Assembly (NCBI RefSeq): GCF_963583255.1
Contig: NC_084804.1
Span: forward strand, 27,035,061-27,099,060
DNA from: Pyrus communis
Taxonomy: Eukaryota > Streptophyta > Magnoliopsida > Rosales > Rosaceae
Direction of reading: 5' to 3'
DNA length: 64,000 nt
The notes beneath the pieces were generated by a model. It did not search any database and was not told where the DNA came from. It was given only the letters and a program-made list of their open reading frames with translations. How positions within the stretch are numbered: position 1 is the first letter of the stretch; every line of letters starts with the position of its first letter. The position numbers and the translations under genes were made by a program. This document shows positions 1 to 11,485 of the stretch, piece by piece.

Positions 1-716
1 TAAGCACCTTGCCATGCACTTGGACAGTTTTTCCACGTCCAGTGCATACAATCAATGCTTCCAATCATCCCAGGAAAGCCACACATCTCCGCCTTCTTCA
101 ACAGCTGCTCCAAGTCCATGTGTGTAGGTTTGCAGAGGTACTCAGCGGTGTAGATAGATTCGATTGCTCCGCAAAACCTCATCAGGGACTCAAGAATGGT
201 TGATTTCCCCATCCTCGTTATCTCATCCACTTGGTCTGCAGATGCTCCATATGCAAGCATCCGTAAGGCAGCAGTAATTTTTTGCTCAAGCAGTAGACCC
301 ATAGCACCAAAAGCATCTTTTTTTTGCACAAAATAAGAATCATGGTTGCAAACAGCAATCATGATTTTGTTGAACAAATGTCGTTCCATTCTAAAACGAT
401 GTCTAAAGTACGTATCAGGGAATGCACTATTAGGAACAAAATAATCATCCAAAAGTTCCATACCTCGTCGTTGCCTGCTTCTATCAAGGTTTCCGGAACG
501 GCTGGGCCTGCATATATGAGCTGCAGCTTGGATGACTCGATGGGAATGTGAGGCTCTGCCCTTTCTTACTTTGTCATCTCTCATTTGACGCTCCTCATCC
601 TCTTCCCTCTCATTTCTTACCCCCTGGTGATTGAACATTGCTTCTGATTCGTTAAACAATTCTTCCTCTTCCTGATTGAATTCCCACATCATCCTTGAGG
701 AAGAAGAAGAAGACAT
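1..716 (-). CDS. PIF/Harbinger-type transposase, N-terminal part, cut by window edge
   Basis: A reading frame opens at an ATG at 714-716 and stays open to the window edge, giving 238 complete codons. Harbinger transposases are DDE nucleases that excise and reinsert their own element, normally with a Myb-like partner encoded by a second ORF. The N-terminus is acidic and Ser/Glu rich. The middle contains the helix-turn-helix-like stretch typical of the family (MGKSTILESL). Near the edge lies GSIDCMHWTWKNCPSAWQG, the hallmark block around the first catalytic Asp of plant HARBI1-like transposases (Plant_tran family). The remaining catalytic residues and the stop are outside the window. The first ATG is chosen because it follows directly after a TATA box and leader. 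No internal stop or frameshift is visible, so the element may be recent or potentially active; activity cannot be judged from half a gene. Confidence 0.82.
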   Translation of the reverse strand, partial: MSSSSSSRMMWEFNQEEEELFNESEAMFNHQGVRNEREEDEERQMRDDKVRKGRASHSHRVIQAAAHICRPSRSGNLDRSRQRRGMELLDDYFVPNSAFPDTYFRHRFRMERHLFNKIMIAVCNHDSYFVQKKDAFGAMGLLLEQKITAALRMLAYGASADQVDEITRMGKSTILESLMRFCGAIESIYTAEYLCKPTHMDLEQLLKKAEMCGFPGMIGSIDCMHWTWKNCPSAWQGA

Positions 717-838
717 TGAAAGAAAGAAACAGAAACTATGAATAATGATACATATTATTGTGAATAAGGAAGCAGAAACTATGAATAATGATAGAGATCT
801 TGAGAATTTTGGTGTGAGATTTGTGAGGATGGATGGTG

Positions 839-849
839 GATTATATAGA
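839..849 (-). promoter_or_regulatory. TATA box of the Harbinger transposase
   Basis: Read on the minus strand this is CTCTATATAATCC, about 125 bp upstream of the transposase ATG at 716. Four CACGTG G-boxes lie just upstream of it. The position fits a plant core promoter; this is inference from sequence only. Confidence 0.5.
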
Positions 850-881
850 GGATTCAGAAAGGATTAGATTGTGCATAATGC

Positions 882-1135
882 CACGTGGCATGCCGTCATT
901 CGTTACAAATCTGATGGAAATCTATCCTCAAAGATTGTGAACAGATTATGACACGTGGCATGCCGTCATTTGTTAAAAATCTGATGGAAATCTATCCTCA
1001 AAGATTGTGAACAGATTATGACACGTGGCGCGACGTGATTGGTTAATAATCTTATCAGAAATCCATCACCAATAATTGTATTATTTTGTATTATTTAATA
1101 ATACTTCGGATAATGACACGTGGCGCAACGAGAAC
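882..1135. repeat. 70-bp tandem repeats with a G-box in each unit
   Basis: CACGTGGC begins units at 882, 952 and 1022. The first two units are nearly identical over 70 bp (shared core AATCTGATGGAAATCTATCC); the third diverges in its second half. A fourth, decayed CACGTGGC unit starts at 1117. Each unit carries the palindrome CACGTG, a bZIP/bHLH (ABRE-type) site. The array sits directly upstream of the transposase TATA box. Confidence 0.8.
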
Positions 1136-1363
1136 GATTAAAAATCTTATCCGATATTACAATTAAAATTATTTTGTATTATTTTATAAATAAAAAAAAT
1201 ACTAATATTTTATTGCCTATGCCAGGGCTATTGAAGTGTAATGGTGGAGATGCAAATTCTATTGCCAGGGCTATTTACTGTTCATTAAGGGCAGTTATTG
1301 TTCATTAGGTGGATTGAATAGTGCATTGCCAGGGGGAGGGCTCCAACGCTGGAGTTGCTCTAA

Positions 1364-1862
1364 GTAGTCGGATAGAGAACTCCTCATTAAGGTAGTTGCT
1401 CAAACTCTTTTAGCTTATGCAATGAATTGTTTCTTACTTCCGAAAACTTTTTGTGATGATCTACATCATTGATGGCTCAATTTTGGTGGGGGAGTGATTT
1501 GGCATTTGCACAACCGGGGTTTCTACACGGCTAAAAGTGGTTATAACGTTGCTCGGAAGCTTATGCAATCTCCCTCTCTTAGTGCTTCTACCTCAAAGTC
1601 TGATGGAAATTCATATACAAAGCTTTGGAAATCTGTTTGGAAGGAAAAAATACCTCCGAAGGTGAAAGTCTTTGTTTGGAAGGTTGGTCAAAGTATTCTC
1701 CCTACTAAAGTCAATCTTGCTAAAACAGGTGGGAGGTGGGGTGTGTGTTGTGTAATGGAGTTCCCGAAACGGAGGGTCAGGTGGTGGTTTGGTTTACATC
1801 TCCTTTTGGGCTGCGTTTGGTGAGCGTGCGGGACAATTCAATAAAGGAATGGTTGGTCTTGT
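1364..1862 (+). pseudogene. LINE (L1-type) ORF2 fragment, left part: RT tail and zinc-binding domain
   Basis: The piece decodes as the end of the thumb of a plant L1 reverse transcriptase (around 1376-1450, with a block like LLAYAMNCFLLPK), a short deletion, then the zf-RVT domain found C-terminal to RT in plant LINEs (1494-1740: GFYTAKSGYNVA, then WKEKIPPKVKVFVWK). It has stops and a frameshift near 1740, so it is non-functional. Its reading frame continues at 3772 once the intervening solo LTR and one copy of its target duplication are skipped. The 5' two thirds of the LINE is missing, either never copied or cut off by the Harbinger element on its left. Confidence 0.75.
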
Positions 1863-3766
1863 TGATAGGAACATATTTATGTGACTTTGTTAGCTTATTT
1901 CCTTTCATTTAGTAAGTTAGTTTCTATTTATTATAGTGATTTAAGCTATTTTCGTGTGTTTGTAGGTTCAATTGGCTAAAGTGCCAAGAAAAAACTATTT
2001 GGAGCATTTTAGAGCAGTTTTAGGCTTGGAATGGATAGCACATGCATAGAGCAAGATGGATGGACGAATTTGAAGTTCAAAAAGGGCTAAGAATATGCTA
2101 AAGAGATGGATGAATTAATTCAAGACAAAGAAGATTTGGAGCTCAACAAAGAAAGAAGGAACATGAGCCAAAATACCTTATTTTGTCTTAGCCAATCCTA
2201 ATCCTACACTACTTTAGTTCTAGCTACTAAGGGGATCCCTAATTATATTAGGACACCTAAAAATATGACTCTAGAAGGCCTAATCCTAATTCTACAAGGG
2301 TGCCTCACCTATTCCTTCTAGAATACCCATGCCTTGCCGTGCACTCCCTTTCCCTTTCCCTCTACCATGCCTTGCCATGCACTTCCTTTCCCTTTCCTTC
2401 TAGGATCTTGCCTCACCTTTCTTTCCCTTTTCCTCTTGGATTCTAATTTTAATTAGCCTTTTTCCTTATGGATTTGGATTGCAAATCCTTCTCAAAAATT
2501 AATTAGGGTTTCTCCCTTTAAATATATGTATTCTGCCGCAGAAAAAGGGACCAATCATCCATCTCTCACCACAATTCGCACCACCCATCCATCAGACACA
2601 ATAACCCAATTTCAGAGACAAACATCTTTGTGCCGCAACTTTGCAAGGAAGGAGAGGATAGCTTGGAGTCGTACCTGCCATTCAAGACATTTTGGATTGT
2701 TGAAGCGTTTCTAGGTGTATTCAATCTTTTGTTTTCGATGTTTAAATTTAATTGTACTTGTTAAATTGCGAACATGAGGAGCTAAACTTATTTTAGATAG
2801 AGGATAATTCAAAGCCATGAACATATATGTGAGATGAATTGATTACATCCAGTTATTGTTTCATAAATCGTGAATGCAATTTGCTTAACTGCTTGATTGA
2901 TAACTTATTCTTGTATGTTGATTGAGGGTGCACACTTAGTTTGCATGCATGAATTTGATGCTAAAATATAAGGGATTTTCACCTAATCGTTATGAACTTA
3001 TATTTGCAAGTAGTGGAAGTCGCTAGTCACGATCGTGTTAAGTAAATTCTTGGCAGGAGTATCATGGTTTTCATAGTTTCGAATATCATGTCAATACTTA
3101 TGATTTTCATAGAACCTAATAATCTTTGATATGTATCTATTATGTTGTTCATATAGACAACTTGATAAGAATAATTTGATTGCGTCGCTGAGTCCAATTC
3201 AATGAAATTAGGGAAATCTGAGAGTTAATTCATGCAGTTCACAATTAATTTGGGGCATTGTCATTCATGGTTTATTGGAATAATAATTGGAAATTGATTT
3301 GTATGTATATGTTTCATGTGTGGAGAAGAACCCTCTAGCTAGCCTATCACCCATCAATTCAACCCAAACTTGTATCAATTTACTTTGTTTCTGTAATTTG
3401 TTTGTTGAAGTTTTAAATTCGTCAACACCAATCCCCCCTTTAATATTTCGTGTTTACTTAGTTAGGACATGTTTAAATCTGTTTCTATTAGTGTTTTTGA
3501 GTTAAGTTAAGTTAGAATTTGTCCAAAGTCACCCTTTAGTTTCTGTTTTGAGTCAATTTGCTTGTTTTGTACTGTTTTGAGTCATTCTAGTTTGTTTTGA
3601 GTCAGTAGACTCTAGTTTTTTGTTTTTGAGTCTAGTTTAGTGTTTTAGAGTTTAAAATTGAGAGATTAGCATCCCTTCTAATCCTCGGCCTATAACGATC
3701 CTTACTTATTCATACTACAACTACATAAAAAGGGTTTAAGTTTGTGTGCTATTTTATATCACATCA
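1863..3766 (+). mobile_element. Solo Athila-type LTR, TSD CTTGT
   Basis: This 1.9-kb LTR starts TGATAGGAACATATTTATG and ends ATATCACATCA. It is flanked by perfect 5-bp duplications, CTTGT at 1858-1862 and 3767-3771. No internal region or second LTR is present, so it is a product of LTR-LTR recombination. It shares start, end and internal blocks with the LTRs at 18334, 21052, 43894 and 48603. A likely TATA region (TTTAAATATATG) is near 2517. Short ORFs inside it are not coding. Confidence 0.9.
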
Positions 3767-3771
3767 CTTGT

Positions 3772-4451
3772 TGGTGGACCAACACGAAGTTCACTTTGAC
3801 ACTTTCTGTATGCTTCTCTGGGCGGTGTGGCAGGAAAGAAATGCTAAGGTTTGGGAAGGAAAGCAAGGGTAGCCAATGGAGGTGGTTCAACGTGTTCTTA
3901 GTTGGCACTAGGCCTTCTAGATGGCAAACTCCAAGCCAAGGCTCCCTAAAAACCCGCTACAAACTAAATAGTTGTTGCCTTGGAAGGGATAGGTGAAGAT
4001 TAAAGTGGATGGTGCTACACGGTTGGCGAATAATGTGGGTGGTGTGGGCGTGGTAATTGGGGACTGGAATGGGCAGTTTGTTGCAGCAGGGGCCTAGAAG
4101 AGAAAGGGGATTGGATCATTGCTACATATTGAGTTATTGGCAGTGATTGAGGGACATCGACTTGCACAACGCTTGGCGGTACATCAGGTTGTAGTAGAGA
4201 GTGACTCTACTCAGGCTCTGGCTACGATCAATATGTACTCTAGTGATGTTTCGGCGTTGAGGATGCTTACGGAGGATGTTGGGCAGGTTGCTGCTGTACT
4301 CTATCCCACTCAATTTGTGCATGTCCCTCGAACCTATAATGGGATAGCCTATAGATTAGCTCAGTTTGCTATTTCAATTGGCAATGAGGAAGTTTGGTTT
4401 GAGGATCTTCCTAACCTTATTCAGGACCTCCTTATCCAAGATTTGATGTAA
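3772..4451 (+). pseudogene. LINE ORF2 fragment, right part: RNase H-like domain
   Basis: This is the C-terminal part of the LINE interrupted by the solo LTR. It decodes as a W-rich linker (LLWAVWQERNAKVWEG), then an RVT_3 / RNase H-like domain of plant L1 elements: VKVDGATRLANNVGGVGVV, then LLHIELLAVIEGHRLA, VVVESDSTQAL and the closing VHVPRTYNGIAYRLAQFA. The RNase H Asp-Glu-Asp pattern is recognisable. Frame changes near 3800-4000 and a TAG at about 4096 make it a pseudogene. The longest open part is 4119-4451 (110 codons). Confidence 0.8.
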
Positions 4452-4574
4452 CATCTATTGGAATATTAATATATCGTCTTTTCTTCTTCTTCCATTTTTT
4501 TTTTCCTAAGAAAAACTAATAAAAGGATTCAAAACTTAAAGTTTTAATAAAAAAAACAATTTAATATCTATCAT

Positions 4575-4742
4575 TTAATATTACAATCTAGTGGTATTCC
4601 TCTTCACTTGTAAGTGGGAGGTCTTAGATTCAATTCTCGCTAAAGGCGAATTTGAACCACATTATTATTAGCCCATTGTGAAGCTTAAACCACTCCCCCA
4701 CCCCTTTAGTGTAATCAAAACCGTTTGTTAAAAAAAAAAAAT
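4575..4742 (+). mobile_element. tRNA-derived SINE, copy 1
   Basis: It has A-box-like TAGTGGTATTCC near 4589, a B-box-like stretch around 4625-4637 (AGATTCAATTCTC, one or two changes from GGTTCGATTCTC) and a 3' A-tail at 4730-4741. The same sequence recurs at 52993-53163 with a better B-box. RNA polymerase III transcription is expected for this class. The exact 5' end and target duplication are not certain. Confidence 0.65.
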
Positions 4743-4971
4743 TAATAACTTTATTTAATGCTAAGAGCAAGAAAGAAAAAAAAACAATCTCCTTGTATCC
4801 CTCGGTGAGCTTGGTGACGTACACGTTCTCTTCTCATGGGGATAAGGCTGCCATTAGGATCGATAGAAAATCAAATTCAGGGAAATTGGGGATGGATTGG
4901 AATTTGGGATTTCAAATGAAAGAGGAAGAGAGAGGGAAGGCAGGACATGGTATATGAGACTTGATTATATA

Positions 4972-7162
4972 TGATAGGAGCATATTCATGCGACTTAAAT
5001 GGCTTGTTCTCGTGCATTTACGTTATGTTTCTTTAGTTATTTTAGTCCTTTATGCTTCTTTTGTGTGTTTTCAGGTTCTAAGGGCTTAAGGAGCAAAGAA
5101 GTGCATTTTGGAGCCTTTTGGAGCACTTTTGGGCTAAGGATGGATAGCTTATGTTTGGAGCCAAGGTGTTGGACGAAATTGAGGCACTTTAGGACACAAA
5201 ACAATGGCCCTAGCCCAATTACATAACCTTGCCGTGGCTTATCCCTTCTCCCCTTCCCTTGCCATGCAAACCACCCTATTTTAGGCCCATTCTATGTACT
5301 TAAACCCTAGCCCTTTAACCTTGCAGCCCTATTCTGATTTATTCACTTCCATATTCCTCTTTAATTCACATGCATTCATCATCATTCACACATATCAACC
5401 CTACATGCATTCACTCTTCATAATTCAACCACTATGTCGTGCACTCCCTTGCAATTCCAGCTTTCCCCCTTCATTATTGCAGCCACATATTCACCCACAT
5501 GCACTCATCATCATCCAACCTAATTCACATGCTTTCCCAACAAATAATTCAGCCAACACATACACCCATCACCTAACACAAATCCTTGCCGTGCACACTC
5601 CCTTGCATTTCCAGGTTGTCCACAACTTTTCCTAGCTGTTTTGCACATGCATTCCCTTCATAAATCAGCCACATGCATTCCCCTTTGCATTTCCAGCTTT
5701 CCACCAACCTCCTAGCTGTCATATTCCCTCTTGTTCACCTATAAATAAACATCCATTGCAGCCACAAGGAGGGGGATTCATTCATTCAGCCATTCACACA
5801 CCAACAACACAATTTGGAGCCGTGCAAACCATCCAATTCCCATTCACCACAGAAATTCATCCATTCACTCCATTCCACACATCCTTGCCGTGCCTTCATT
5901 CCAAATTCCAGCATATATACAAACCTTCCTTCACCATTCCACTAAACCTATCATTCTACATCATCCATAATCCCCAAAACTCACCTTAGACCTTATGCTG
6001 CAACAAAGAGGAAGAGAAGAGGGCCTAAACGTTCATACAATTCAAGTTTGAGTTGTTGGAATGTTTAGGTGTTTCTTTTCCTTTGATTTTAATGTTTAAT
6101 TTAAATTCTCTTTGTTTTGTACGTATGAGGAACTAAACCCCCCTTGGCTAGGGGGGATTCGAAATATATGTTTATGCTTGCGATATAATTTGATTACTTC
6201 TAATTACGTTTCATAAGTTGTGAATTCAATTTACTTATCTATGTGATTTACACTTATTTATGTATGTTTATTGAGAGTGCACGCTTGATTTTCATGCATG
6301 AATATGACGCTAGAATATAAGTGAGTTTCACCTAATAGTTATGAAATTATATTCACAAGTAGTAAAGGTTGATGATCTCAATTGCGTTAAGTAAATTCTT
6401 GGCATAAGTTTCATGCAGTTCATAGTAACGAGTGCTTCGTCAATGCTTATGGTTTTCAAAGAACTTAATGATTCTTGCTTGTATCTCTATTATGCAATTC
6501 ATATAGGGAACTTGTGGGGAATGTTTTGGGTTGTTGTATGCAATCATCCAATTCAATAACGTTAGGAAAATCTGAGGGTTAATTAGTGCAATTCACGATT
6601 AATCTGGGGCGTTGAGAATTCATGGTTTATTGAAAAGCAATTGGAAATCGTTTTATATGCAAGTATAACATGTGTGGAGATGAACCCCTTAGCTAGCTTC
6701 CCATCAATTCAATTCCATCAAATTCATATTTACATTCTGTTTTAAATTGCAATATGTGCATTTAGTTTAATTTCGTCAAAACCTAAATCCCCCTTTACTT
6801 TAATGCCCAATTTAGTTAGAAAGTGTCTTAGTTTGTGTTTATAAGTGTTTTGATTCAATTTATTACACAAATTCGTCCAAATTCACCAAAGTGCTCAAAA
6901 CTGCCCAGAAAGTGTTTTTAAGGCAGTTTTGAGTGTTTTGGGTGATGTTTGAGTCTTTTGGTTTGTTTTAGTGTTTTAAGCGTTTAGTTTCGCATTCTTT
7001 GAGTCTAGTTTAGTGTTTTAAACTTTATTTTACGTTTTTGAGTCAGTTTCCAAGTGATTTGCAATCCCTCCTAATCCCCGGTTAAGAACGATCCCTACTT
7101 ACATACTTACTACAATTTGACAAAAAGAGGGTTTAATTTGTGTGCGTATAATTCTCGCATCA
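4972..7162 (+). mobile_element. Solo Athila-type LTR, TSD ATATA
   Basis: This 2.19-kb LTR starts TGATAGGAGCATATTCATG and ends TCTCGCATCA. It is flanked by ATATA at 4967-4971 and 7163-7167. It is the same subtype as the 7371 LTR. A TATA box (CCTATAAATAAAC) lies near 5738. The U3 part is rich in C and in copies of TTGCCGTGCA-like words. The apparent ORFs at 5294-5989 are low-complexity His/Pro/Thr-rich frames of the U3 region and are not genes. Confidence 0.9.
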
Positions 7163-7370
7163 ATATACACGGTGATTTAGTCCCTAAACTATTTCTTTTT
7201 AAGAAAAATAAGTCCCCAAACTAATAAAATCTGCCAATTACTGTTGGAAATGTGCCCTAAAACCAATCATATGATGATACTTTACGGACATTTCACAAAG
7301 TTAAACTAATGTAGTTGAAATGTAAAGGGCAAAGATTATTGTTTGAGCCGTCTCATATAAATGTTATATG

Positions 7371-9549
7371 TGATAGGAGCATATTCATGCGACTTAAATG
7401 GCTTGTTCTCGTACATTTACGTTATGTTTCTTTAGTTATTTGAGTCCTTTATGCTTCTTTTGTGTGTTTTCAGGATCATAAGACGTGTTTGACGAAAGGA
7501 TGCATTGCGGAGTGTTTTGGGGCCTTTTGGAGCACTATTGGGCTAAGGATGGATAGCTTATGCTTGGAGCCCAAGTGTTGGATGAAATTGAAGGCCTTGT
7601 ATGCACTTGAGGACACAAAACAATGGCCCTAACCCAATTACATAACACCTTGCCATGGGCTAAACACAACCACCATTCCTTGCCATGAAAGGGGGAGCAA
7701 TTTGGGTCCATTTTATGCACTTAAACCCTAGCCCAATTACACACCATTGCAGCCAAATCCATTCTTTGCCATGCACATTCACCACCAATTCAACCACATG
7801 CACTTATTCCTCCATCATTACACAACATTGCAGCCACATGCACCAAAATCCATCCATGCCGTGCACTTCCCTTGCCATTTTCAGCCATCACACTTCATCA
7901 TTACAGCCACCATTCACCCTAGTTGTCAATCACATACTTTCCCATTGTATAATTCATCCACATGCATCTTTAACCAACAAACAAATCAGCCACAACACAC
8001 AAAAACAACCCATGCCGTGGCCACCCTTCAATTCCAGCATTCCACCAAGTTTTCCTAGCTGTTTTTCACATGCATTCATTCATAATCATTCACTCACCTT
8101 GCAGCCACATTTCCACCCACCTCCTAGCTGTCACGTTCCCTCTTATTTACCTATAAATAAGCATCCATTGCAGCCACAATTCATTCAATTCCATTCACAA
8201 CACAAAACTGCCCATTCTATGCCGTGCATCCTCTTCCATTTTCTGCAGTTTTTCTCCTCCATTGCTTCCATCTCCAACCACTCCCCACTCCATTCCACAT
8301 ACACCTAAAGCCCTAAACATCTCCTTAGACCTTGTGCTACAACAACGAGGAAGAGAAGAGTGCCTAAACGTTCATACAATTCAAGTTTGAGTTGTTGGAA
8401 TGTTTAGGTGTTTCTTTGATTTCAATGTTTTAAATTCAATTCTCTTTGTTTTGTACGTATAAGGAATGGAAGAGAAGAGTGCCTAAACATTCATACAATT
8501 CAAGTTTGAGTTGTTGGAATGTTTAGGTGTTTCTTTGATTTCAAAGTTATGAGGAACTAAACCCCCTTTAGCTAGGGGGTGATTCGAAATACATGTTTAT
8601 GCTTGCAATATGAATTGATTATCTTTGGTTGGAATTTCATAAGTTGTGGATTCAATTTGTTTAACCGTTTGATTGATAACTTATTTATGTATGTTTATTG
8701 AGAATGCGCGCTTAATTTTCATGCATGAATATGACGCTAGAATATAAGTGAGTTTCACCTAATCGTTATGAACTTATATTCACAAATAGTGGAGGTTGCT
8801 TATAAACAATCGCGTTAAATGAATTCTTGGCACTAGTTTCATGCTCATCATAGTAACGAATGCCTCGTCAACACTTATAGTTTTCATAATGCTTAATGAT
8901 CTTTGATTGTATCTTTATTGTGCTTTTCACGTAAAGGACTTTTGGAGAATGTGGTGAATTGTGTTGCGCTAACCCATCCAATTCATTAACTTAAGGAGAA
9001 CTTGACGGTTAATTTAAGCGGACCTAATTAACCCGGGGTGTTGAGTTTCATAACTTATCGAAAGACCAACTGAAAATCAATCTTGTATGCAAGTGTAACA
9101 TGTGTGGAGAAGAACCCCTTGGCTATTCCATCATCCATATTTTCATCACATTCATATTTACATTTTGCCCTTAATTATATTCTGTCCATTTAATTTAATA
9201 TCGTCCAAACACATTTCCCCCATATTTCGTTGAGTCTTAATCATTCGTATTTGTTTTATTTTTGTGTCTTTAAGCATTTGGAGTCATAAACACTTTCAAA
9301 TTCGTCTAAATCAAGTTCTAGTTTCTGTTTGAGTCAATTTGATTGTTTTAGGCAGTTTGAGTATTTCAAAGCTATTCTGAGTCATAGTAGTCTTGTTAAG
9401 AGTCTTTACATTTAGTTTTTGTGTTTTCAAGTCAATTCAAAATAGATTAGCACCCCTAGTTAATCCCCGGTTAGAACGATCCCTACTTACATCATTACTA
9501 CAATTGTCACAAATAGGGTTTAATTTGTGTGCGTATAAATCTCGCATTA
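7371..9549 (+). repeat. 5' LTR of truncated Athila element
   Basis: It starts TGATAGGAGCATATTCATG, and the last base before the primer-site leader is 9549 (GCATTA, where other copies have GCATCA). A TATA box (CCTATAAATAAGC) lies near 8151. A direct duplication of about 100 bp lies near 8345-8545, with AGAGTGCCTAAAC and TTTAGGTGTTTCTTTGATTTCAA repeated. The ORFs at 7685-8308 are low-complexity and non-coding. Confidence 0.85.
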
Positions 9550-9554
9550 AATTT

Positions 9555-9571
9555 TGGCGCCGTTGCCGGGG
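9555..9571 (+). other. Primer binding site, tRNA-Asp
   Basis: TGGCGCCGTTGCCGGGG begins 5 bp after the LTR end. It is complementary to the 3' end of plant tRNA-Asp(GTC), the primer used by Athila-lineage elements. Confidence 0.85.
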
Positions 9572-9760
9572 ATTGGCAAAGTTGCTAATCCCTTGTCTTG
9601 AGTCTTGTTTAAATTGTTTAGTTTCTGTTTTGTTTTAATTTTTGCACCGTGTGTATGTGTTTTGTTTTTGTGCCGTGTGTGGCAACTTGTTTTCTTACTT
9701 GTGCCAAGTCTATTAAGTTGGTTACTTATCTTGTTTACTTTTGTGTGTAGGTACTAGTTT

Positions 9761-11485
9761 ATGACCCGTAGCTCACAACCTGTTCGTAAGCATATCTCCG
9801 ACTTTGACGGTGATTTCGAGAGGACTTTGAGAAGGAACAAGAAATTGCAAGAGTCTAATCCTCCTAGTCCCGAACCTGAAGTAGAAGAGGAAGCCACAGA
9901 TTGGGTTAAAGAGGAAGTACCAACCATGGCCGTGGACAATCGAACCATCAAAGAGCTTTCTGCCTCGGGTTTGGCCAATGCAGCCCCTCTTTGCATTCAA
10001 TACCCCGCGGCTGCCCAAGGCAAGACCGATGAATTCGAGTTGAAGTCAAGCTTGTTGCACCACATTCCGAAATACCATAGGCTTTCCATGGAAGATCCGA
10101 ACAAGCATCTCAAGGAGTTCGAGGTTGTTTGTTCGAGCATGACACCCATAAATGTCGATGGCAACATTCTGATGATAAAAGCTTTTCCATTCTCTCTTGT
10201 GGAAAAGGCTAAGGATTGGCTTTATGAATTGGCACCCGGGACCGTTACTTCTTGGGAAAGCATGAAGAGAGCGTTCTTGGAAAAGTTCTTCCCTACTTCA
10301 AAAATCATTCTCTTGAGGAAGAAAATTAGCGGAATCCAACAAAGTCAAGGAGAATCTTTTCCGGCATACTACGATCGTTTTAAAGCCCTTGTTGCATCAT
10401 GTCCTCAACATCAAATGAAGGAGGAGCTTCTCCTTCAATACTTTTACGAAGGTCTTCTACCACTTGAACGGCAAATGTTGGATGCATCCGCGGGAGGAGC
10501 TCTAGTGGACAAGACACCTAGGGATGCCAAAACTCTCATTTCTAATCGAGCACTCAATGAACAACAATATGAAGGTGTTGGGCAGAGAGACACCCCACGG
10601 CCACATCATGTAAATGAGGTAAGTTCTATTTTTGAGTTACAATCCCAAATGGCTAACCTTACATCTATGTTGTCGCAGTTTGTGGAGGGCCCCAAAGCGC
10701 AAGGAGCTACAATTTGTGGTGTATGCTCCATTCAAGGACACCAATCTGATCAATGCCCTCAATTAATTGAGAACGGAGGATGGGAATCTGCCAATGCCAT
10801 GGGCTATGGGAATCAAAACCAACCGAGGAACGATCCATATTCTAACACTTATAATCCAGGTTGGAGAGACCACCCAAATTTCAGATGGAGAGATGCACAA
10901 CAACCTGCCCAACAAAGTGGATTCCGACAACCCCCAGGTTTCTTTCCAAGGCCAATGGCACCACAACCACCTCCTCAAGCACAATCATCCCAAACCAACT
11001 CAGGTACGTCTATGAATGACGATAAAACATATCAGTTACTAACCACAATGGTGCAGGGAATGCAGAACCAAGCAAAGGAGGTTAATGAGCTAAAGAAGTA
11101 AATGGGCGAAATGGCCGAATTTTTGGGACAATTCCGTGAAAATGGTAAGTTACCAAGCACTACGGTAGTCAATCCAAAGGGTGGTTTCGAAACCGCCAAT
11201 GCAATCACCTTAAGAAGTGGCAAGGAAGTTGGAACCACCTCACAACCACCAAAATCCAGCCAAGAAGAGGATGAAAGGTTGCTGAAAGAGGAAGAGAGCA
11301 AGGGCAAAGCCACGGCAAAGGTAGGTCCAAACTCAATTGTTTCTAATGTGATTCCACCAAACGTGCCTTTTCCTGGCAGGTTTATGCAAACAAAGAAGGA
11401 GGAGCAGGAGAAAGACATTCTGGAAACCTTTAGGAAAGTTCAAGTCAACATTCCGCTCCTTGATGCAATCAAGAGTTCAACAAAA
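9761..11485 (+). pseudogene. Athila gag, nonsense-mutated and 3'-truncated
   Basis: Gag forms the particle that packages element RNA. The frame starts at 9761 (MTRSSQPVRKHISDFDGDF) and is open for 446 codons. It contains the Retrotrans_gag domain (residues about 125-235, with LVEKAKDWLYELAPG and ALVASCPQHQMKEELLLQ) and a CCHC knuckle near residue 322 (CGVCSIQGHQSDQC). A TAA at 11099-11101 stops it. The sister copy has CAA (Gln) here, so the change is one C-to-T transition. The same frame then continues open to the breakpoint near 11485, after which the residues are no longer gag. The normal next segment, leading to protease, is absent. Confidence 0.85.

Larger units (their letters stand above)
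1..1360 (-). mobile_element. PIF/Harbinger DNA transposon, right-hand (5') end
   Basis: The element carries a leftward transposase gene. Its terminal inverted repeat appears to end at 1360, reading inward on the minus strand as GAGCAACTCCAGCGTTGGAG, and is followed by TAA (1361-1363), the expected 3-bp target duplication of this superfamily. Short repeated motifs (TGCCAGGG at about 1219, 1264 and 1326, and TGTTCATTA) lie just inside the end. The other end lies outside the window, so the inverted repeat cannot be confirmed by pairing. It appears to have inserted into the LINE that begins at about 1364. Confidence 0.7.
7371..11485 (+). mobile_element. Truncated Athila element: 5' LTR, primer site and gag only
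   Basis: It comprises a full LTR (7371-9549), a tRNA-Asp primer site and most of gag. Homology to gag of the other Athila copies stops near 11475-11485, inside the linker before protease, where DNA of the host copia element resumes. Pol and the 3' LTR are missing. It lies in the copia LTR just after ATATG; the matching right-hand junction was lost with the deletion. Confidence 0.8.

Noticed and set aside
7685..8308. A 207-codon frame rich in His, Ser and Pro
   Set aside because: It lies in the C-rich U3 part of an Athila LTR, has no domain, overlaps another frame of the same composition, and is not kept in related LTRs.
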